A DNA stretch of 31,864 nucleotides, from contig NZ_OY288132.1 of NCBI RefSeq assembly GCF_958439165.1, positions 1-31,864 on the forward strand. The letters are read 5' to 3'. Under the pieces are notes generated by a model that made no database searches, was not told the origin of the DNA, and worked only from the letters and a program-made list of their open reading frames with translations. Positions within the stretch are counted from its first letter, which is position 1, and each line of letters begins with the position of its first letter. Made by a program: the position numbers and the translations under genes. The stretch is from an uncultured Hydrogenophaga sp. Its GTDB lineage: Bacteria > Pseudomonadota > Gammaproteobacteria > Burkholderiales > Burkholderiaceae_C. Of the stretch, positions 16,904 through 23,963 are shown piece by piece.

Positions 16904-17581
16904 TCACGCGGCCGAGCGCTTTTTCTCGATGGGATTTGCGGTGAGCCCCTCGGCCGGGTACGCCCGCATGAATTCGCGCGCTTTTTCCGGCTGGGCGGCG
17001 TTCAGCCAGGCGCTGTGCGCGCCTTCGTTCAGGATCGCCGGCATGCGTTTTTCGCTGCCGGGTGGGCCGTAACGGCGCATCAGCGCGTGGCTGTTGGCGT
17101 TGACCGTGAGCAGGCAGAAGCTGACGATGACCTCGCCTTCTGCACCGGTCCAGCGCTCCCACAGTCCGGCCGCGCCCATGGGTTGGCCGTCCACCCGGGC
17201 CACGCGCGTGGGCACGGCCTTGCCGTTGCGCCAGTCGTCCACCTGGAACGCCATCATGGGCACGATGCAACGCTGCGCACCCAGCCAGGCGCCGCGGAAG
17301 TTGTTGGAGGTGCTGGCGGTGTCAGCGTAGGCGTTGACCAGCTTGGTGGACCGCAGCTTGGCGTCGGAAGCGGATTTCACCCACGGCGGCACCAGGCCGA
17401 ACTGGCCGACGACGAGCTCGCGCCCGACCGCGCCCTCCTCCGCTGCTGGCGGGTTGCGGATGAAAACGCCCGGGCGGCGGGGCCAGACCTGTGGGCCCAG
17501 CGCGGTGTCGCCAGGCGCGTCGACGTCAAAGATGTCCCGGTACAGGTGGTCGGGACGCAGGCATTCGTATTGGGTGCTCAT
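16904..17581 (-). CDS. Degenerate SRAP-family paralogue lacking catalytic residues
   Basis: This is a 225-residue member of the SRAP fold: VVGQFGLVPPWV matches the GRWGLIPW strand, CIVPMMAF the CVIPADWF strand, LLTVNANSHALMRR the LLTINADQHPVM region, and KRMPAIL the RMPVIL end. The active site is gone. The N-terminus is MSTQYEC instead of MC, so there is no Cys2. The Glu after the CIVP strand is replaced in FQVDDW, and the His before RMP is missing. Asn83 remains in LVNAYADTA. The ATG at 17581 is chosen by family N-terminal length; an upstream ATG exists, but no ribosome site is clear. It probably cannot form the abasic-site crosslink and may have a binding or regulatory role. Confidence 0.8.
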   Translation of the reverse strand: MSTQYECLRPDHLYRDIFDVDAPGDTALGPQVWPRRPGVFIRNPPAAEEGAVGRELVVGQFGLVPPWVKSASDAKLRSTKLVNAYADTASTSNNFRGAWLGAQRCIVPMMAFQVDDWRNGKAVPTRVARVDGQPMGAAGLWERWTGAEGEVIVSFCLLTVNANSHALMRRYGPPGSEKRMPAILNEGAHSAWLNAAQPEKAREFMRAYPAEGLTANPIEKKRSAA

Positions 17582-17734
17582 GACGAGGATGGTAGGCGCA
17601 GCGCTTGAGCAGCGGGTCATCAACTGCCCGCTATCGGGTTGCTGATACACGCTAATTGTGGTCAGACCGTGCGGCCGAGAAGTTGCACCTGGCACTGACC
17701 CATAAGATGCCCCCTATGCTGAAGGGAGCACCTC

Positions 17735-18520
17735 TTGATCGTTTTTCTGATTGATGCCGACAACCTGAACTCACCCGCCTGGGTGATCGAAGCCATCACC
17801 CGTATCGAGGCCACAGAGGGGACCATCGCCGTCCGCCGCGCTTACGGCAGCGCGGAGAACCTCAAGGGCCTTGCCGAGCCCCTGCGCGACTGGGCCATCC
17901 GACCCTGCCTCAACGTCTACCTCTCCAAGAACACGACCGACATGGCACTGGCCGTGGACGCGATGGAGCTGGCGTGTCAGGCGCCTGCCCCGCACACGGT
18001 GGTGATCGGCTCGGGCGACGCGGACTTCGTGCCCCTGGTCGTGCGTTTGCGGGAGCGGGGCATCAAGGTCGTGTGCGCCTCCGAATACCGAAAGATGGCA
18101 CCCGAGGCCATCAAGGCCTACGACAGCGTGATCTACGTCGGTCAAAACGCTGGCGACGAGGCGCCCGCCTCCAAAGCTCCGCCCGCAGCCAAGAAAGTAG
18201 GCACTTCAGCCCCCGCTGCCAAAAAGGCGCCAGCGAAGAAAGCGGCGGCGACCAAGAAGACACCGGCCAAACCCGCACCGAAGGCACCCACCACGAAACC
18301 TGCAGATCCCGTCACGAAGGACATGATCCTGGCGGCCATTCCCAAGCTCAGAACAGGCGAGTGGCTTCACATCTCCGATGCCGCCAAGGTGCTCCATGAC
18401 AAGAAGCTGCTGGGCAAGAACGCATCCAGCCCCAAGCTGTTCAAGCGGTTCCCCGATCACTTCGAGCTCCAGCCGACCAGGCAGCCCAATCAAGTGCGCT
18501 TCATTCCGGTTGCGGCCTGA
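17735..18520 (+). CDS. NYN-domain (PIN-like) ribonuclease with OST-HTH/LOTUS-like tail
   Basis: This is a 261-residue predicted RNA-processing nuclease. Residues 1-135 form an NYN domain with metal-binding acidic residues Asp7/Asp9 (FLIDADN), Asp69 and Asp75 (TTDMALAVDAME), and Asp95/Asp97 (IGSGDADFVPLV). Residues 140-192 are a low-complexity Lys/Ala/Pro linker (PAAKKAPAKKAAATKK) like histone H1, likely to bind nucleic acid. Residues 193-261 resemble an OST-HTH/LOTUS RNA-binding domain (LHISDAAKVLHDKKLLG, SPKLFKRFPDHFELQP). The start is TTG with AAGGGAG well placed upstream; there is no ATG. NYN-OST-HTH proteins are widespread, and the cellular target is unknown. The hipBA operators begin 15 bp after its stop. 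Confidence 0.88.
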   Translation: MIVFLIDADNLNSPAWVIEAITRIEATEGTIAVRRAYGSAENLKGLAEPLRDWAIRPCLNVYLSKNTTDMALAVDAMELACQAPAPHTVVIGSGDADFVPLVVRLRERGIKVVCASEYRKMAPEAIKAYDSVIYVGQNAGDEAPASKAPPAAKKVGTSAPAAKKAPAKKAAATKKTPAKPAPKAPTTKPADPVTKDMILAAIPKLRTGEWLHISDAAKVLHDKKLLGKNASSPKLFKRFPDHFELQPTRQPNQVRFIPVAA

Positions 18521-18535
18521 TGCGCTCCTCCACGG

Positions 18536-18707
18536 TTCCTTCGAGCACAGGAATCGTCCTGGTTGAACCATGCATGAAGAGCCATATTCCTGCTTCCATA
18601 GGAAGTTAGTGGCCTAGAAAGGGTGTTCCACACTTTATTCCTTCGATCGTGGGAATACCTCTTGACGCTCCGCTTCGGTCAGGTCATATTTCCTTCGAAC
18701 GCAGGAA
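18536..18707. promoter_or_regulatory. Four-site HipB operator array upstream of hipBA
   Basis: Four copies of TTCC-N10-GGAA occur at 18536-18553, 18587-18604, 18638-18655 and 18690-18707. The starts are 51, 51 and 52 bp apart, close to five helical turns. Three copies share TTCCTTCGA at the left and all end in GGAA. E. coli HipB binds four operators with TATCC-N8-GGATA, which are also 18 bp long. The last copy covers the predicted -10 and start site, and the third lies just upstream of the -35. This fits cooperative autorepression by HipB or HipBA. Confidence 0.85.
18662..18690 (+). promoter_or_regulatory. Predicted hipBA promoter
   Basis: TTGACG (18662-18667), a 17-bp spacer and CATATT (18685-18690) form a good sigma-70 promoter, with five and four of six matches. 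It would start transcription about 16 bases before the hipB ATG. The fourth operator begins at the last base of the -10 hexamer. Confidence 0.65.
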
Positions 18708-18712
18708 TTCCT

Positions 18713-19033
18713 ATGAACATCCCCTTGACCTCCGTGCTGGAAGCCGGTGTCGCCATCCGAACACTTCGCAAGCGGGCCGGCATTCGCATCGACGATTTCG
18801 CGCTCACCGCCGGGGTGAGCAAACAGTTCATGACCGATCTGGAGAACGGCAAAGCCACCATCCAGATGGGCATGGTCCTGCAGCTGCTGGACAGCCTGGG
18901 CGTGAAGGTGTGCCTGGAGCTCCCGGACGTGGAAGCTGCGTCCTACCAGGACGAACTGAGCAAGGCCCGTTCACGCCAGGCGCTTCGAGCCGGTCAGAAG
19001 CAACGAACCAGCGGGAAGCGCACCGATGTATGA
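18713..19033 (+). CDS. hipB: HipB-like antitoxin / transcriptional repressor
   Basis: This is a 106-residue Xre/HipB-type DNA-binding antitoxin. The ATG at 18713 has AGGA about seven bases upstream and gives the usual HipB length; the frame upstream runs through the operators and is not coding. Residues ~15-65 form an HTH_3 domain: GVAIRTLRKRAGI, DDFALTAGVSKQFMTDLENGKA and MGMVLQLLDSLGVKV. The tail is basic (QALRAGQKQRTSGKRTDV). It overlaps hipA by eight bases, so translation is coupled. It should neutralise HipA and repress the operon at the four-site operator array. Confidence 0.92.
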   Translation: MNIPLTSVLEAGVAIRTLRKRAGIRIDDFALTAGVSKQFMTDLENGKATIQMGMVLQLLDSLGVKVCLELPDVEAASYQDELSKARSRQALRAGQKQRTSGKRTDV

Positions 19034-20438
19034 GGTCACGACATCCGACCTGCCCCAGGGAGGTCGACGGCTCAATGTGTTCATGGACCAGGTGCCAGTG
19101 GCCACCCTCCGTGAGGACAACGACCTTTGGACCCTGGCGTATCTGCCGGCATGGGTGGCCCGAGAGGATGGCTTTGACCTCTCCCCCGCGCTGCCCCGCC
19201 ATCAGCGGGTGCATCGCGATGGCGCCACGTCACGCCCGGTCCAGTGGTACTTCGACAACCTGCTGCCTGAGGAGAAGCTGCGGCAGCTCATCGCAGCCGA
19301 CGCGAAGCTGCGTGACCATGAAGACGCCTTCGCGCTGCTGGAGTACCTGGGTGCCGAGTCCGCAGGCTCATTGACGCTGTTGCCCGAAGGTCAAGAGCCT
19401 CAAGCCCACCGGGCGCTCAAGCCCCTGCCTTACCAGGAACTCAGCCGACGGATCCACGCCCTGCCGCGCTCCACGCTGACCCGTGAGGCCCCCAAGCGCA
19501 TGTCGTTGGCCGGCGCACAACACAAGATGCTGATCGTGCTCAAGGGTCAGGACATCTACGAGCCCGCAGGTGCCACACCCTCCACGCACATCCTCAAGCC
19601 CGATCATCCCTCCAGCGACGCCTACCCCGCGTCGGCCTACCTGGAATGGCTCACCATGAAGCTGGCGCACGCGGCCAGGCTGGATGTGCCGGCCGTGGAG
19701 CTGCTGCATGTGCCCCAACCGGCTTACGTCATCGAACGGTTCGACCGCCGCGTTGACCCGGCAGAGCTGGCACCGCAGACGGGCGAGCAGCCGCCCGACG
19801 TCCACCGCGTCCACGCCATCGACGCCTGCCAGCTGCTCAACAAGTCGCGCGTGTTCAAGTACGGGAAGGATGTGCAGGCCCTGCGAGAGATTTCGCAGGC
19901 GTGCTCGGACAAGCTCACCACACCCGTGCTGCTGTTTCGATGGCTGGTGTTCAACCTGCTGGTGGCCAACGACGACTGCCATCTGAAGAATCTGTCTTTC
20001 CGGGTCACCCCGGGGCGCATCGACCTCTCGCCCCACTACGACCTGCTGGCCACCGGCGTCTACCACACGCGTGCTTTTGCCATGGACCACGGCCCATGGC
20101 CACAGGTGCCGCTGGCCATCCACCTGTCACCCGATGTCGTCCGGTTTGACCAAGTCACACCCCAGGCCGTGCTGGCCGCCGGTCAACTGCTCGGCCTGCC
20201 GGAGCAACTGGCCACCCGCACCGTGCGCGATGTCGTCACCCGCGTTCGGGCTGCCTTCGATGCGGTGTACGCAGAACGATTCCCTGGCGAAGAGGGCTTG
20301 CCCGCGCAGATCGACGCCCAAGCGCTGAAGGTCGATGCCGAAGCACGGCTTCCCCAGGAGAAAGCGCAGCAGGCGCGAATCCTGAGAGTGCTTCGCTACA
20401 TCGTGCTGCCGGAGATGGCGGCTCGGCTGATGCCTTGA
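19026..20438 (+). CDS. hipA: HipA-family serine/threonine kinase toxin
   Basis: HipA toxins phosphorylate glutamyl-tRNA synthetase or related targets and induce growth arrest and persistence. The 470-residue protein has the N-terminal HipA subdomain 1 (NVFMDQVPVATLRED to WYFDNLLPEE) and the kinase fold. The P-loop carries the autophosphorylation site Ser160 in SLAGAQHKM (Ser150 in E. coli). The catalytic loop is NDDCHLKN (Asp317, Asn322), and the metal site is Asp339 in SPHYDLLAT. All key residues are intact, so the toxin is probably active. It is about 30 residues longer than E. coli HipA, partly from an extended C-terminal helix region (~430-470). The E. coli target cannot be assumed here. 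Confidence 0.94.
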   Translation: MYEVTTSDLPQGGRRLNVFMDQVPVATLREDNDLWTLAYLPAWVAREDGFDLSPALPRHQRVHRDGATSRPVQWYFDNLLPEEKLRQLIAADAKLRDHEDAFALLEYLGAESAGSLTLLPEGQEPQAHRALKPLPYQELSRRIHALPRSTLTREAPKRMSLAGAQHKMLIVLKGQDIYEPAGATPSTHILKPDHPSSDAYPASAYLEWLTMKLAHAARLDVPAVELLHVPQPAYVIERFDRRVDPAELAPQTGEQPPDVHRVHAIDACQLLNKSRVFKYGKDVQALREISQACSDKLTTPVLLFRWLVFNLLVANDDCHLKNLSFRVTPGRIDLSPHYDLLATGVYHTRAFAMDHGPWPQVPLAIHLSPDVVRFDQVTPQAVLAAGQLLGLPEQLATRTVRDVVTRVRAAFDAVYAERFPGEEGLPAQIDAQALKVDAEARLPQEKAQQARILRVLRYIVLPEMAARLMP

Positions 20439-20878
20439 GCTTCAACAAGCGGGAGCTTAAGGAAGAACCTGGACACCTCGATTTTGAGAATTAAAGCTTG
20501 TCTGGGTCTGTTTCGCTTCCGTGGCCAGGTCAATTGCTGAACTCGCTGGATCTTCTTGGCTGCACCGCGAGAAATCGTCGGATGTTCTCTGCGCAGACGA
20601 GAAGGCCAGAGCCCTTTTCCAGATGCCGTTTGCCGAATCGCAGAGCCGATGACGCATGTCACTGCATGTCAGCCGTTCGCCACAGCAATAGATGGATCAG
20701 GCTGGGTAAAGTCGCTCGAGGTGTGGCCCTTGAACGACTCTGACCAAGACAAACGGCAAATCGATGATCAGCGCCTACAGGGCCAACGCTCAACTCCAGT
20801 TTCCCGAAGCCAGGCTCTTGGAGGGGGCCAGCCAACTGATCCGTGGAAGTCAACTTGAAGGAGTTGGTTAGACCAACG
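20439..20878. other. Gene-free stretch between hipA and the three-gene operon
   Basis: This 440-bp stretch has no convincing gene. A minus-strand frame of about 88 codons (20396-20662) has no start signal and enters hipA, so it is not called; the composition could suit eroded accessory DNA. Close to the right end, GTTGGT-TAG-ACCAAC (20863-20877) is a short hairpin directly after the last stop of the three-gene operon. No att site, terminal inverted repeat or recognisable transposase was found. Confidence 0.5.
20863..20877 (-). terminator. Weak hairpin at the end of the three-gene operon
   Basis: A six-base stem GTTGGT/ACCAAC with a three-base loop begins two bases after the stop of the nuclease gene. 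Read on the minus strand it is followed by TCCTTC, with no real T-tract. It could help end transcription but is too short to be sure. Confidence 0.3.
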
Positions 20879-21541
20879 CTACGACTTCGTCTTGGCAGCC
20901 TTCTTTGCCGCCGAGTTCCTTGCTGACTTGTCCTTTGGCTTGTGGTACAGAGATACAGCCATTGTGCGAACGGTGAAGTCAGTTCCTGGGCCTTCTAGCT
21001 TGTGCGTTGAGAAGAATGCGAGTCTGTTCTTCGTGCAGTCGAAGCACGTGTTCCCCTCAGCGGTCAGCTTGGCGCGCCAGCCACTGAGCTTGCCAAGAGC
21101 GTCCGGGGTTTGAACCAGATAGAAGAGCAAGCCTCCCTGATCGTGTGCGAAGTTACCGGACGCCTGTACGTACCGCGTAGCCAATTGCAGGAATCCTTCG
21201 CTGAAGTTGCCGTCCTTCTTCGCCTCACCGATCCAGGAGTGATCGCCCAGCCGGATCGACAAGTCAACATGCCCGCCCGTCTTCGTGTCGTGAGTAGCTT
21301 GGTAGCCCTTTTGGCTCAACCCAATCAGGATGTCTTGGCTGATACGGTCTTCGCTGTCTTTCTGCCTCAATTCAAGCGAACTCTGCAGTGCATAAATCGC
21401 CTCGTCGAGATCGGAGTACAGCTGGGAAATGAAGTCTTGGTACGTGCCCTCCTCGACGATCCACTCACGGCGCAGTGCTGCCTGGACGAAGCGCTTGCCG
21501 GCGAAGCGTTCGAAATGCTCAAGCGTCGTTAGTTTCGTCAC
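20879..21541 (-). CDS. Predicted PD-(D/E)XK nuclease, third gene of candidate defence operon
   Basis: This protein is 220 residues if read from the GTG at 21541, which overlaps the stop of the preceding gene (GTGA) and has AAGGA six bases upstream. The core has the restriction-endonuclease pattern: Asp93 in GGHVDLSIR, then Glu106-x-Lys108 in WIGEAKKDG. It is followed by the helix FLQLATRYVQ with the Gln often seen after the motif, and the strand GGLLFYLVQ. The N-terminal ~70 residues are helical (LEHFERFAGKRFVQAAL, LYSDLDEAIYALQSSL). A Lys/Ala tail (SAAKKAAKTKS) may contact nucleic acid. G+C is visibly lower than in the host genes. DNA cleavage is inferred from the motif. I do not recognise a named family. 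Confidence 0.75.
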   Translation of the reverse strand: MTKLTTLEHFERFAGKRFVQAALRREWIVEEGTYQDFISQLYSDLDEAIYALQSSLELRQKDSEDRISQDILIGLSQKGYQATHDTKTGGHVDLSIRLGDHSWIGEAKKDGNFSEGFLQLATRYVQASGNFAHDQGGLLFYLVQTPDALGKLSGWRAKLTAEGNTCFDCTKNRLAFFSTHKLEGPGTDFTVRTMAVSLYHKPKDKSARNSAAKKAAKTKS

Positions 21542-21927
21542 GCGGCATCCTTGCTCTGAAGCCGCGCACCGGGCGTAAAGCACAGGAAAATTTCAGACTT
21601 GGGGATAGGTTCACCGAACTGCGGATGGATCACAGCTTCGCCGTTAGAGTAGTGGGTAACTTCGTCGTCCGGCAGCTCTATGAGCTGGCCGTCAAACTCG
21701 TACATGAGACAAGTTTTGAGAACCTTGAGCTTGGGATTCGCCAAGTACAGAAGCGCCTTGGACACGAGGGATTCGTCACTCGCATCGGCCAGCTGAGCCA
21801 GTTCAGCGTAAGAATAGTGATCGAGTTGGTGGGCGCGATTCGACAATGCGTGCCAGACATGCAGGCACGCTCTCATCACACTGGGCTCTGCCGCCCAATC
21901 CTCCCGGATCACGCCATCCACGTTCAC
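21538..21927 (-). CDS. Small winged-helix-like protein, middle gene of candidate defence operon
   Basis: The GTG at 21927 overlaps the TGA of the upstream gene (GTGA) and has AGGA four bases upstream, giving 129 residues; a longer frame from 21996 would run backwards into the preceding gene without a ribosome site. Residues ~38-85 look like a winged helix: YSYAELAQLAD, a turn, DESLVSKALLYLAN, then a two-strand wing (KLKVLKTCLMYEF, GQLIELPDDEV). A beta-rich end (SEIFLCFTPG) follows. Small wHTH proteins between a large component and an effector occur in several three-component conflict systems, including the middle components of ABC-3C. Homology to any of these is not established here. Confidence 0.7.
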   Translation of the reverse strand: MNVDGVIREDWAAEPSVMRACLHVWHALSNRAHQLDHYSYAELAQLADASDESLVSKALLYLANPKLKVLKTCLMYEFDGQLIELPDDEVTHYSNGEAVIHPQFGEPIPKSEIFLCFTPGARLQSKDAA

Positions 21928-23090
21928 TTGTTCCTGCGCTTGATGTGGCGCAAAAGTTGACTGGTCACAAAGTCGAAGTCTGCATCGTCGGTGCAACCGA
22001 CGATCTCCGCCTCAGTGACATCACTTAGCTTGCCGGAATAAACAGCTCGGGCGTTGCCTTTGATCTCTAGTTCCAGTTCTGCCTTGGGAGGTTGGGCCGC
22101 CCAAGTGATTCCGATCGCGTAAGGATCAATGCGGTCTACGTGCAGCTTACCGCCAACGTGGAACGCATCCCTACGGAAGTCCTTGTTCTTGTTTCGGTGG
22201 AGCTGACCGCGATTGTTCGAGGAGGAATCCTTCCCCGTAGCTACGAACCCCAGCGCAGTGACGCGCCCGCACTTTTCGTCAACATACAAAGGGTTGATGG
22301 CAGGGTGGAGATTCATCAGACCAACGCCGACGGCTACGTGTCCGATGAACTTCTCAGCGACTCGGTTTAGTTCTCCTACCACCCGTTGGAATGCAGGAGT
22401 CGCCTTGTCCTCCGTCATGCCGGGCTGGAAGTCCACACGGACTTCCACCAGCTCGGACTTGGTGTCGATAACGACGGTGTCGAAACACGGCACCGACCGC
22501 GTACGGATGCCGATAAGTTCGTCGTACTCAGCGAAGACCCTCTGCTGTGACGCTGTCATCATCGAGATGTCCAGCGGTTCGCGGTGGGTGTAAGCGCGGG
22601 TGCTGAAATACTGAAGATACAACTTACCACCCAAGAAGTCTGCCGCGATGAGCCTGGGTGCTGCTTGCTTGTACTGTTCAAGCCTCGCCTCGCTTGTTGG
22701 TGCTGTCAGAATCGAGAAGGGGCGCTGTCGTAGCACACCAGCGAGGTTGGAAACTGCTGAGCCACTTGCCCACTTGAGGATGCGGGTTCGGCTCTCCACG
22801 TGCTGATCTCGCAGATCAAAGAAACGAACGCGCTTGTTGCCGACATAAGTGTGTTGCTCGGCAATTGAAGCCAGGGACTTGAAAGCGCCACTCCAGATTG
22901 CGTCGCTGTAGGCGTCCTCGCGAACACCAGCGAGAGTCTCCGACCATCCCCTACTGACATGTAGGCTGGTGGCTGAGATCAAGGTCCGAGCGTGCTTCCA
23001 CTGCAGGCGTGTTGAAAGCAGTTCCATTACAGCCACCACCTGCTCACGCGTGGCGGACGGCCTCAGCCCTTCTGGTTGCACAGCGCTCAT
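21924..23090 (-). CDS. Unrecognised 388-residue protein, first gene of candidate defence operon
   Basis: The ATG at 23090 has GGGAG four bases upstream. The N-terminal half is mainly helical (REQVVAVMELLSTRLQWKHART, VREDAYSDAIWSGAFKSLASIA). The second half is rich in beta strands and charged loops: CFDTVVIDTKSELVEVRVDF, AVGVGLMNLHPAINPLYVDE, GRVTALGFVATGKDSS, and a Lys/Arg/Asn stretch RNKNKDFRRD. There is no Walker motif, HTH, TM segment or nuclease motif that I can identify. Four-base overlap with the next gene means tight co-translation. It may be a sensor or scaffold for the winged-helix and nuclease proteins, but no function can be assigned from sequence alone. G+C is lower than in flanking housekeeping genes. 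Confidence 0.75.
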   Translation of the reverse strand: MSAVQPEGLRPSATREQVVAVMELLSTRLQWKHARTLISATSLHVSRGWSETLAGVREDAYSDAIWSGAFKSLASIAEQHTYVGNKRVRFFDLRDQHVESRTRILKWASGSAVSNLAGVLRQRPFSILTAPTSEARLEQYKQAAPRLIAADFLGGKLYLQYFSTRAYTHREPLDISMMTASQQRVFAEYDELIGIRTRSVPCFDTVVIDTKSELVEVRVDFQPGMTEDKATPAFQRVVGELNRVAEKFIGHVAVGVGLMNLHPAINPLYVDEKCGRVTALGFVATGKDSSSNNRGQLHRNKNKDFRRDAFHVGGKLHVDRIDPYAIGITWAAQPPKAELELEIKGNARAVYSGKLSDVTEAEIVGCTDDADFDFVTSQLLRHIKRRNK

Positions 23091-23604
23091 TGGACTCCCT
23101 GTCGTCGCGAATAGACTTTATCTGTACATGCTAACCCGTCCGCGTCGTTTTCCTATCCGGTGCAAGCCAAATTCAGTCGTGCCGGAATGTCCTATGCCGC
23201 AGGTGTGCAACGAGTGCCCGCCCGGGTTGGTGACACCGCGCGGACGCATCTGCTGAGGGCCGCCTTTTGGGTTGGCAGTTCCCGGGGCCAATCCCAGGGT
23301 GCACCGAAGGTGTGCCCTGGAAACGAGGACATGACCTGGGGGCGTTTCGGACCTCGCTTGAGCACCCGGGTGGTTACCGGTTCCGTTATCAGAGATAGAC
23401 CTTGACTAAATGTGCAACCGACCGACTACAGCCTTGGGCGCTCTCCATCATCGCCGTTGATACATGCGAAGTATTGAGTTTCCAAAGCATCTGCCAGCGC
23501 CCGTGAGTGGCTGCGCATGTACAGGCAGTCGGTAAGGGACTTAACATCCACGTGGAGAAGCGCGCAGCTTTGCGGGCTAACAAATGTTGAATGGAGGTTC
23601 CAGC
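23091..23604. other. Gene-free 514-bp stretch with an RNA-type hairpin
   Basis: No gene is supported here; short frames on both strands have no starts or ribosome sites and no recognisable product. The right part should hold the promoter of the membrane-protein/phospholipase operon and the left part that of the three-gene operon, but neither is clear. The most visible structure is an 11-bp stem at 23294-23320. No direct repeats marking an insertion were seen. Confidence 0.5.
23294..23320 (+). other. Strong stem-loop of unknown function
   Basis: CCAGGGTGCAC, loop CGAAG, GTGTGCCCTGG can fold into an 11-bp stem with two adjacent G-U wobble pairs when transcribed from the plus strand. The wobbles make the plus-strand RNA more stable than its complement. 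No T-tract follows, so it is not an ordinary terminator. It lies inside the gene-free gap and could be part of a small RNA or a remnant. Confidence 0.4.
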
Positions 23605-23913
23605 ATGAATGACTTATTCCTTGCCCTCGTGTCGCGTCCCGCTCTGCTCGAACGCGCGGGGCGCCTGCTAGCGCTTCTATCCCTGTTCATCGGGCTCTTT
23701 GCTGTCGTGGGCCACACGCAAAAAACCATCCTCAACACGGCCCGTTCATTTCACGCAGGACAGCAGGAGCCCGTGACGCTGGCGGTTCTCTATCCGTCAT
23801 GGCCAACTGCATGGATACCAGAGAGCTTCTCGGCTGCCGTTTTCTGGCTGTTGGTGTTTGCAGCGGGTGTATGTCTCATGGGTATTGGCCGAAAGCTTCG
23901 GCTGCTTGCTTGA
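23605..23913 (+). CDS. Small membrane protein with two TM helices
   Basis: This is a 102-residue protein of unknown function. TM1 is at about 22-38 (LLALLSLFIGLFAVVGH) and TM2 at about 77-94 (AAVFWLLVFAAGVCLMGIG), with a loop of about 35 residues containing a Pro/Trp-rich YPSWPTAWIPESF. The ATG at 23605 is preceded by GGAGG at seven bases. It is the first gene of a likely operon with the phospholipase-like gene (50-bp gap) and the small lipoprotein. I do not recognise the family. Confidence 0.65.
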   Translation: MNDLFLALVSRPALLERAGRLLALLSLFIGLFAVVGHTQKTILNTARSFHAGQQEPVTLAVLYPSWPTAWIPESFSAAVFWLLVFAAGVCLMGIGRKLRLLA

Positions 23914-23963
23914 CGGAGCACACTTGGTCATTGCTGGCTTCCCCCATTGAATTTGGAGTACCC

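Noticed and set aside
17582..17734. LexA/SOS box between the degenerate SRAP gene and the NYN gene
   Set aside because: No CTGT-N8-ACAG pattern is present, so SOS control could not be supported.
18536..18707. CRISPR-like regular repeats
   Set aside because: The repeats are 18-bp inverted half-sites at 51-bp steps with differing cores and only four copies; they fit operators of the adjacent HipB, not a CRISPR array.
20396..20662. Minus-strand frame of 88 codons considered as a transposase remnant
   Set aside because: It enters hipA, has no start signal, and I could not match it to a specific IS family.
23389..23583. 64-codon minus-strand frame in the gene-free gap
   Set aside because: No ribosome site, no hydrophobic or conserved pattern; probably chance.
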